Assembly (NCBI RefSeq): GCF_004119495.1
Contig: NZ_NRQU01000008.1
Span: 60,717-124,716, forward strand
Length of the DNA: 64,000 nucleotides
Direction: 5' to 3'
Source: Flavobacterium sp. YO12
GTDB lineage: Bacteria > Bacteroidota > Bacteroidia > Flavobacteriales > Flavobacteriaceae
This document shows, piece by piece, positions 59,790 through 64,000 of the stretch; position 1 is the stretch's first letter; each line of letters begins with the position of its first letter. Position numbers and translations under genes: made by a program. The notes under the pieces were generated by a model. It had not been told where the DNA came from. It was given only the letters and a program-made list of their open reading frames with translations, and did not search any database.

Positions 59790-59851
59790 GGTTGTCGGTT
59801 GTTTGTTGATAGTTGTTGGCAAAAATAACCAAAAACCAAAAACCAAGAACC
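59790..59851. repeat. Inverted heptamer arrays upstream of rng
   Basis: GGTTGTC, GGTTGTT, TGTTGAT, AGTTGTT (59790-59817) are followed by the complementary words AAAAACC, AAAAACC, AAGAACC (59831-59851). Word family and step are the same as at 13692-13760. Confidence 0.75.
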
Positions 59852-60007
59852 ATCAACTTCTACAAGGATGGATTAAACAATATTTTAACAGGTATTGAAC
59901 CCGGAGAAAATTAGCTGGCATTTTGCAGTTTTAAGTAATCAGTGGACTGAACACTATATACTGATGACTGGATACTAATTTTCAATTTCAATGAACGTTT
60001 AAAAAGA

Positions 60008-60032
60008 AAAAAGTAGTTTAAAACTACTTTTT
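60008..60032 (-). terminator. Terminator overlapping the stop of the 30-aa gene
   Basis: AAAAAGTAGTTT (60008-60019) pairs with AAACTACTTTTT (60021-60032). The TAG stop at 60024-60026 is inside the stem. On the minus strand TTTTTTCTTTTT follows the stem as U tract. Confidence 0.85.
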
Positions 60033-60116
60033 CTTTTTGTGACGGTTAGCTCTCGCTCTTTTTTTACGTTTGTGAGTAGCTACCTTATGTCTCTTTCTTT
60101 TTTTACCACTTGGCAT
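60024..60116 (-). CDS. Very basic 30-residue protein, possibly ribosome-associated
   Basis: This very small gene starts at ATG 60116 and encodes 30 residues, of which about two thirds are Lys, Arg or His. It begins MPSGKKRKRHKVATHKRKKR and ends HKKKK. It lies 28 bases after the HU gene on the same strand, with a terminator over its stop, so it forms a clear transcription unit with HU. Near-identical short proteins occur across Bacteroidota as I recall. The composition and size match small ribosomal proteins, and it may be the Bacteroidota-specific protein bL38, but I cannot verify that name. Confidence 0.8.
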   Translation of the reverse strand: MPSGKKRKRHKVATHKRKKRARANRHKKKK

Positions 60117-60144
60117 ATCGTGTCAGATTTTATGTTAATTAATA

Positions 60145-60435
60145 TTATTTTGCTTCGTTGTTCGTTTTTACTCCTTCTACAAAAACTTTTGCAGGTTTAA
60201 ACGCAGGGATGTTGTGTGCAGGAATTTTAATTGTAGTGTTTTTAGAGATATTTCTACCAGTCTTTTCAGCTCTGGTTTTTACAATAAAACTACCAAAACC
60301 TCTTAGGTAAACATTGTCTCCAGTTTCTAATGAAGTCTTAACTTCTTCCATGAACGTTTCTACTGTTGCTTGAACATCTCCTTTTTCAAGACCTAGTTTT
60401 TCTGAAATTTTCGCTACGATATCTGCTTTCGTCAT
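60145..60435 (-). CDS. HU family DNA-binding protein
   Basis: This 96-residue nucleoid protein has the HU/IHF pattern. It begins MTKADIVAKISEKLGLEKGD, continues with the helix VETFMEEVKTSLETGD, and then VYLRGFGSFIVKTRAEKTGRN, with the beta arms carrying ISKNTTIKIPAHNIPAFKPAK (Asn-Pro-like proline region for DNA intercalation as IPA). It bends DNA and organises the chromosome. A promoter is visible upstream on the minus strand. Downstream is the 30-residue basic protein. Confidence 0.94.
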   Translation of the reverse strand: MTKADIVAKISEKLGLEKGDVQATVETFMEEVKTSLETGDNVYLRGFGSFIVKTRAEKTGRNISKNTTIKIPAHNIPAFKPAKVFVEGVKTNNEAK

Positions 60436-60483
60436 TTTCTTTCCTATTTTATTTTATAATGGTGTACTATTTTTTTGAGGTTG

Positions 60484-60515
60484 CAAATATAAGAATTAAA
60501 AAAATAATTAATCAA
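60484..60515 (-). promoter_or_regulatory. Probable promoter of the HU gene
   Basis: On the minus strand TTG (complement of 60513-60515), 21 bases, then TATATTTG (complement of 60484-60491). Matches TTG-N21-TAnnTTTG. Confidence 0.65.
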
Positions 60516-60548
60516 GCTAATTCGTTAAATTTTAATTACATAAACATT

Positions 60549-60556
60549 TACTTTTG
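60549..60556 (+). promoter_or_regulatory. -7 element of mutY
   Basis: TACTTTTG matches TAnnTTTG and lies 18 bases before ATG 60575. A TTG inside it (60554) is therefore not the start codon. No clear -33 TTTG. Confidence 0.45.
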
Positions 60557-60574
60557 CTTTTTAAGGATTTCAAT

Positions 60575-61621
60575 ATGGATTTTCATAACACACTGATAAA
60601 ATGGTATTTACAAAACAAGCGTGATCTTCCATGGCGAAATACGACCGATCCGTACCAAATTTGGCTCTCAGAAATTATGCTGCAACAAACAAGAGTTGCG
60701 CAAGGAATGCCTTACTTTTTTGCTTTTACTAAGGAATTTCCTACTGTTTTTGATCTTGCAAATGCCTCTGAAGAGCAGGTTTTGAAACTTTGGCAGGGAC
60801 TTGGTTATTATTCACGTGCTCGAAATTTGCATAAAACGGCAAAATATGTGGCATTTGATTTAGGTGGAAGTTTTCCTGATGCTTACAAAGAGCTTTTAAG
60901 TTTAAAAGGCGTTGGAGAGTATACCGCCGCCGCTATAGCTTCTTTTTCTTATAATGAAGCAGTTCCAGTTGTTGATGGAAATGTTTTTAGAGTGCTTTCT
61001 CGTTATTTTGACATTGAATCTGATATTGCGATTCCTTCAACTAAAAAAGAGTTTACTGAACTTGCATTCGAATTAATGCCAAAAGATAATCCTGCAATTT
61101 TTAATCAGGCGATAATGGAGTTTGGCGCTTTGCAATGCGTGCCTAAAAGTCCTAATTGTGCGATTTGTGATTTTAATGATAGTTGTGCAGCGCTTCAGAA
61201 AAAGAAGGTTATGGATTTGCCCGTGAAATCAAAAAAAGTAAAAGTAACCAATCGTTTCTTTAATTATTTAATTTTAGAAGATGCTTTAGGAAATACGCTG
61301 ATACAAAAAAGAACAGCAAAAGGAATCTGGCATAATTTGTATGAATTTCCTCTTCTTGAAACAAAAGAAATTGAAGGGTTTGATTTTGTTTCAAAAGCGG
61401 TAAAGAATGATCTTTTTTGTTCATATACTATTATAGGTATAGAAGAATATGCTAATGCGGCTTTGGTACACAAGCTTTCGCATCAGCATTTACATATTCA
61501 ATTTTGGAAAATAAAGATTGAGGAAGTATTAGAAAAGGGTGTTAATAGGATCGATTTAAAAACTTTTCCTTTTCCTATTGTGATTTATAATTTTCTAGAA
61601 AAGCAGGAATTAATTTGCTAA
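60575..61621 (+). CDS. mutY: A/G-specific adenine glycosylase
   Basis: This 348-residue base-excision repair enzyme removes adenine mispaired with 8-oxoguanine. The HhH-GPD domain (about 30-185) has LSEIMLQQTRV with catalytic Glu33 and LKGVGEYTAAAIASF as helix-hairpin-helix, and VVDGNVFRVLSR holds Asp134. The [4Fe-4S] loop uses Cys188, Cys195, Cys198 and Cys204. The C-terminal NUDIX-like domain (about 225-348) recognises 8-oxoG. The start is ATG 60575, just after the -7 element. It leads the run mutY-ssb-gldE-gldD. Confidence 0.95.
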   Translation: MDFHNTLIKWYLQNKRDLPWRNTTDPYQIWLSEIMLQQTRVAQGMPYFFAFTKEFPTVFDLANASEEQVLKLWQGLGYYSRARNLHKTAKYVAFDLGGSFPDAYKELLSLKGVGEYTAAAIASFSYNEAVPVVDGNVFRVLSRYFDIESDIAIPSTKKEFTELAFELMPKDNPAIFNQAIMEFGALQCVPKSPNCAICDFNDSCAALQKKKVMDLPVKSKKVKVTNRFFNYLILEDALGNTLIQKRTAKGIWHNLYEFPLLETKEIEGFDFVSKAVKNDLFCSYTIIGIEEYANAALVHKLSHQHLHIQFWKIKIEEVLEKGVNRIDLKTFPFPIVIYNFLEKQELIC

Positions 61622-61629
61622 ATAAAATG

Positions 61630-61648
61630 TATCTTTGGTAGAAATACC
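61630..61648 (+). promoter_or_regulatory. -7 element and small hairpin before ssb
   Basis: TATCTTTG (61630-61637) matches TAnnTTTG. A four-base-pair stem GGTA/TACC with GAAA loop sits at 61637-61648, ten bases before ATG 61658. No -33 element at correct spacing. Confidence 0.35.
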
Positions 61649-61657
61649 GCTATTATT

Positions 61658-62098
61658 ATGAATGGAACATTAAACAAAGTCATGCTTATTGGGCACTTAG
61701 GCGATGATGTAAAAATGCATTATTTTGATGGAGGAAACTGTATTGGACGTTTTCAACTTGCGACAAACGAAGTTTATATTAATAAAACAACCAATGAAAA
61801 AATAACTTCAACAGAATGGCATAATCTAGTTGTACGTAATAAGGCAGCTGAAATTTGCGAAAAATATCTTTCAAAAGGAGATAAGATATATGTTGAAGGA
61901 CGTATAAAATCTAGACAGTGGCAAGCTGAAGATGGGACTACAAAATATACAACCGAAATTCAAGTTACTGAGTTTACTTTTCTTACCACAAAAAAAGAAA
62001 CTGCAAATCATAAACCAAATCAAGATTCAGAATCCGCAAAAAACACTAACTTTGATGCTTCAAACGAAGGCTTACCTATAAATGATCTGCCCTTCTGA
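61658..62098 (+). CDS. ssb: Single-stranded DNA-binding protein
   Basis: This 146-residue OB-fold protein coats single-stranded DNA in replication, recombination and repair. The N-terminal NGTLNKVMLIGHLGDDV and the core TEWHNLVVRNKAAEICEKYL, YVEGRIKSRQWQ are typical of SSB. A polar disordered tail (about 112-138) ends in the acidic tip GLPINDLPF, the partner-binding motif. It lies between mutY and gldE, the same order reported in F. johnsoniae to my knowledge. Confidence 0.95.
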   Translation: MNGTLNKVMLIGHLGDDVKMHYFDGGNCIGRFQLATNEVYINKTTNEKITSTEWHNLVVRNKAAEICEKYLSKGDKIYVEGRIKSRQWQAEDGTTKYTTEIQVTEFTFLTTKKETANHKPNQDSESAKNTNFDASNEGLPINDLPF

Positions 62099-62121
62099 TT
62101 GTTTAACTAATCTATTTTAAT

Positions 62122-63417
62122 TTGGACCCGGAGCCCAGTTTACTTTTTACTTCAACTTTAGACATCAATTTAATTATTGGTTTTGTCGGAATATTTATTT
62201 TACTTTTTTTATCGGCCATTGTTTCAGGAGCCGAAGTTGCACTCTTCTCTTTGTCTCAGAAAGATATCGATCAAACACTGCAGGAAAATTTCTCAAAGGG
62301 AAAAATTATTTCAGATCTTTTAGATAAGCCCAAAAAACTATTAGCAACATTGCTAGTAGCCAATAACTTTTTGAATATTGGAGTTGTTATATTGTTTTCT
62401 TTCGTTGGTCGAAATTTATTTAATGGAGTTAGTTCTCCGGTTCTTAAGTTTATTTTAGAGGTAATTTTAGTTACTTTTTTAATCTTGTTGTTTGCAGAGG
62501 TTTTGCCGAAAGTGTATGCAAGCAGAAACAATATAAAGTTTGTTAATCGTTTTGTTTATCCCATTTCAGTTTTAGACAAACTCCTTACGCCAATAAGTCT
62601 TCCTATGCGCAGTCTTACTTTGTATCTGCATAATAAATTAGGTAAGCAAAAGAATAATTTTTCGATTAATCAGCTTTCTCAAGCTTTAGAATTAACCGAT
62701 TCGGAAGGAACTTCAACAGAAGAACAGAAAATTTTAGAAGGAATTGTTTCTTTTGGAAATACAGATACAAAGCAGGTTATGAGTCCGAGGATTGATATTT
62801 TTGCTTTGGAAATCTCAGAATCATTTGAAGCAATCTGTCCAAAGATTATCGAGAAAGGATTTTCTAGGATACCAGTGTATCGAGACAATATAGATCAAAT
62901 AGAAGGCGTTTTGTTTGTTAAAGACTTGTTGCCGCATATTGATAAAGACGATTTTGATTGGACTTCCTTGATAAGAGAAGCATTTTTTGTTCCTGAGAAT
63001 AAGAAACTAGATAATTTATTAAAAGATTTTCAGAGCTTAAAAAGTCATTTAGCTATTGTTGTTGATGAATACGGCGGAACTTCTGGATTGGTTTCTTTAG
63101 AAGATATTATTGAAGAAATTGTAGGTGATATTAGTGATGAATTTGATGATGAAAATCTGAATTATTCTCAAATAGATGAAAAGAATTTTCTTTTTGAAGG
63201 AAAAATAAATTTAAAGGATTTCTATCGAATTGTTGATGTTGATGAAGATGTTTTTGAAACTCGTAAAGGTGAGGCGGAAACATTAGCGGGATTTATTTTA
63301 GAAATTTTAGGGAATTTCCCGAAGAAAGATCAAAAAGTGATTTTTGAAAACTGTGTTTTTACAATTGAAACAGTTGATAAAAAACGTGTAAAACAAATAA
63401 AAGTAACAATAGAATAA
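62122..63417 (+). CDS. gldE: Gliding motility protein GldE (CNNM/CBS-domain membrane protein)
   Basis: This 431-residue membrane protein belongs to the hemolysin/CorC (CNNM transport) family. Three or four helices occur in the N-terminal DUF21 part (IIGFVGIFILLFLSAIVSGAEVALFSL, about 15-45, up to 150). A pair of CBS domains (about 205-325, MSPRIDIFALE and VDEYGGTSGLVSLEDIIEEIVGD) and a C-terminal transporter-associated domain follow. Its position between ssb and gldD identifies it as GldE. The role in gliding is partly redundant; it may help GldD. The TTG 62122 start gives MDPEPSLLF. Its stop overlaps the gldD start by one base (TAATG). Confidence 0.93.
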   Translation: MDPEPSLLFTSTLDINLIIGFVGIFILLFLSAIVSGAEVALFSLSQKDIDQTLQENFSKGKIISDLLDKPKKLLATLLVANNFLNIGVVILFSFVGRNLFNGVSSPVLKFILEVILVTFLILLFAEVLPKVYASRNNIKFVNRFVYPISVLDKLLTPISLPMRSLTLYLHNKLGKQKNNFSINQLSQALELTDSEGTSTEEQKILEGIVSFGNTDTKQVMSPRIDIFALEISESFEAICPKIIEKGFSRIPVYRDNIDQIEGVLFVKDLLPHIDKDDFDWTSLIREAFFVPENKKLDNLLKDFQSLKSHLAIVVDEYGGTSGLVSLEDIIEEIVGDISDEFDDENLNYSQIDEKNFLFEGKINLKDFYRIVDVDEDVFETRKGEAETLAGFILEILGNFPKKDQKVIFENCVFTIETVDKKRVKQIKVTIE

Positions 63418-63977
63418 TGTTTAAAAAAATAATTTTGGTAACTGCAATTTTGCTGACATTAACAGTTGTAAGCTGTAAAGACGATGTTTTGCCTAAACCT
63501 GCAAGTTTCCTTAGATTAGATTATCCAGAAGCAAAATATGTCAATTTTGAAAATAATTGTCCTTTTGCTTTTCAAATGAATGAAGACGCTGTAATTAAAG
63601 GCGAAAAAGACTGCGGATTTGCAATTACGTATCCAAAGATGAAAGCGACAATTTATTTGACTTACAAGCCTGTAAATGGCAATATTGATAAGCTTTTGAG
63701 AGATGCTCAGAAACTTACTTACGAGCATGTTATAAAAGCTGATGATATTCTAGAACAGCCTTATTTAAATCCGAAGAAAAAAGTATACGGAATGTTTTAT
63801 CAGGTTGACGGAAATGCTGCTACAAACTCACAATTTTATGTAACAGATAGTACAAAGCATTTTGTAATTGGTTCTGTTTATTTTTATGCAAAACCTAATT
63901 TCGATTCGATTATGCCGGCTGCCAGCTATATCAAAAATGATATGCAGCGATTGATGGAAACTTTAAAGTGGAAGTAA
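63417..63977 (+). CDS. gldD: Gliding motility lipoprotein GldD
   Basis: This 186-residue lipoprotein is required for gliding and type IX secretion-linked motility in Flavobacterium. The signal peptide ends in the lipobox VVSC with Cys20. The mature sequence begins KDDVLPKPASFLRLDYPEAKY and includes FENNCPFAF and DCGFAITYPK, family landmarks of GldD. The ATG overlaps the gldE stop codon, so the genes are translationally coupled. The gene is complete in the window; only 23 bases remain after the stop. Confidence 0.95.
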   Translation: MFKKIILVTAILLTLTVVSCKDDVLPKPASFLRLDYPEAKYVNFENNCPFAFQMNEDAVIKGEKDCGFAITYPKMKATIYLTYKPVNGNIDKLLRDAQKLTYEHVIKADDILEQPYLNPKKKVYGMFYQVDGNAATNSQFYVTDSTKHFVIGSVYFYAKPNFDSIMPAASYIKNDMQRLMETLKWK

Positions 63978-64000
63978 AAGAATGAAATAATAATAAAAAA

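Noticed and set aside
59766..59846. ATG 59846 as start of RNase E/G
   Set aside because: The 27 extra residues are encoded by heptamer repeats. GTG 59765 gives the family N-terminus.
1..64000. tRNA, rRNA, integrase or prophage signals
   Set aside because: I looked for cloverleaf-type sequence, rRNA-like stretches and phage or transposase motifs and found none I could support by eye.

Overview
The window looks like chromosomal DNA of a Flavobacterium-type member of the Bacteroidota (Flavobacteriaceae). It is AT-rich. It carries gliding-motility genes (gldA, gldD, gldE). Genes lack convincing Shine-Dalgarno sites. Several start regions carry the Bacteroidota promoter pattern TTTG, about 18-20 bases, then TAnnTTTG. 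I saw no rRNA, tRNA, CRISPR array, phage or transposase gene. This is core-genome sequence with housekeeping and biosynthetic operons.

From the start to about 42.4 kb most of the DNA serves sulfur, methionine and one-carbon metabolism. A SAM-I riboswitch precedes metX and a fused aspartokinase/homoserine dehydrogenase. Two small hypotheticals, an OsmC protein and a trans-sulfuration/sulfhydrylation enzyme follow. An Rrf2-type regulator and two TauE/SafE permeases lead into a full assimilatory sulfate-reduction operon: cysH, cysD, cysN, sulfite reductase with a C-terminal HEPN-like domain, two siroheme-synthesis genes and a ferredoxin/flavodoxin-NADP reductase-like flavoprotein. A second SAM-I riboswitch precedes metH, which is split into two genes, and metF comes next. 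Cobalamin-independent metE lies near 40 kb. It is divergent from an Lrp-type gene and has an Lrp-like palindrome at its predicted promoter. Together these genes take sulfate to sulfide to homocysteine to methionine.

Between these blocks lie a methyltransferase, a dicarboxylate symporter, a PLP decarboxylase, a TonB receptor/DUF4374 lipoprotein/PepSY operon matching the layout of the Bacteroides xenosiderophore system XusABC, a second outer-membrane receptor, gldA, two tandem small beta-barrel paralogs and a solo HTH protein. From 42.6 kb onward there are dgt, a DUF3078 outer-membrane protein, dxs, tadA, an alpha-2-macroglobulin/PBP1C pair, two tandem paralogs of unknown function, RNase E/G, a 30-residue very basic protein, an HU protein, and the run mutY-ssb-gldE-gldD.

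The most unusual structure is in the spacers. Many hold degenerate arrays of 7-, 8- or 9-base words, often as two inverted arms forming long imperfect palindromes. Three arrays are exactly five 8-base units, and one ends three bases before the metH start codon. Two further dispersed-repeat types each occur twice. I treat these as the main candidate for something not yet described.
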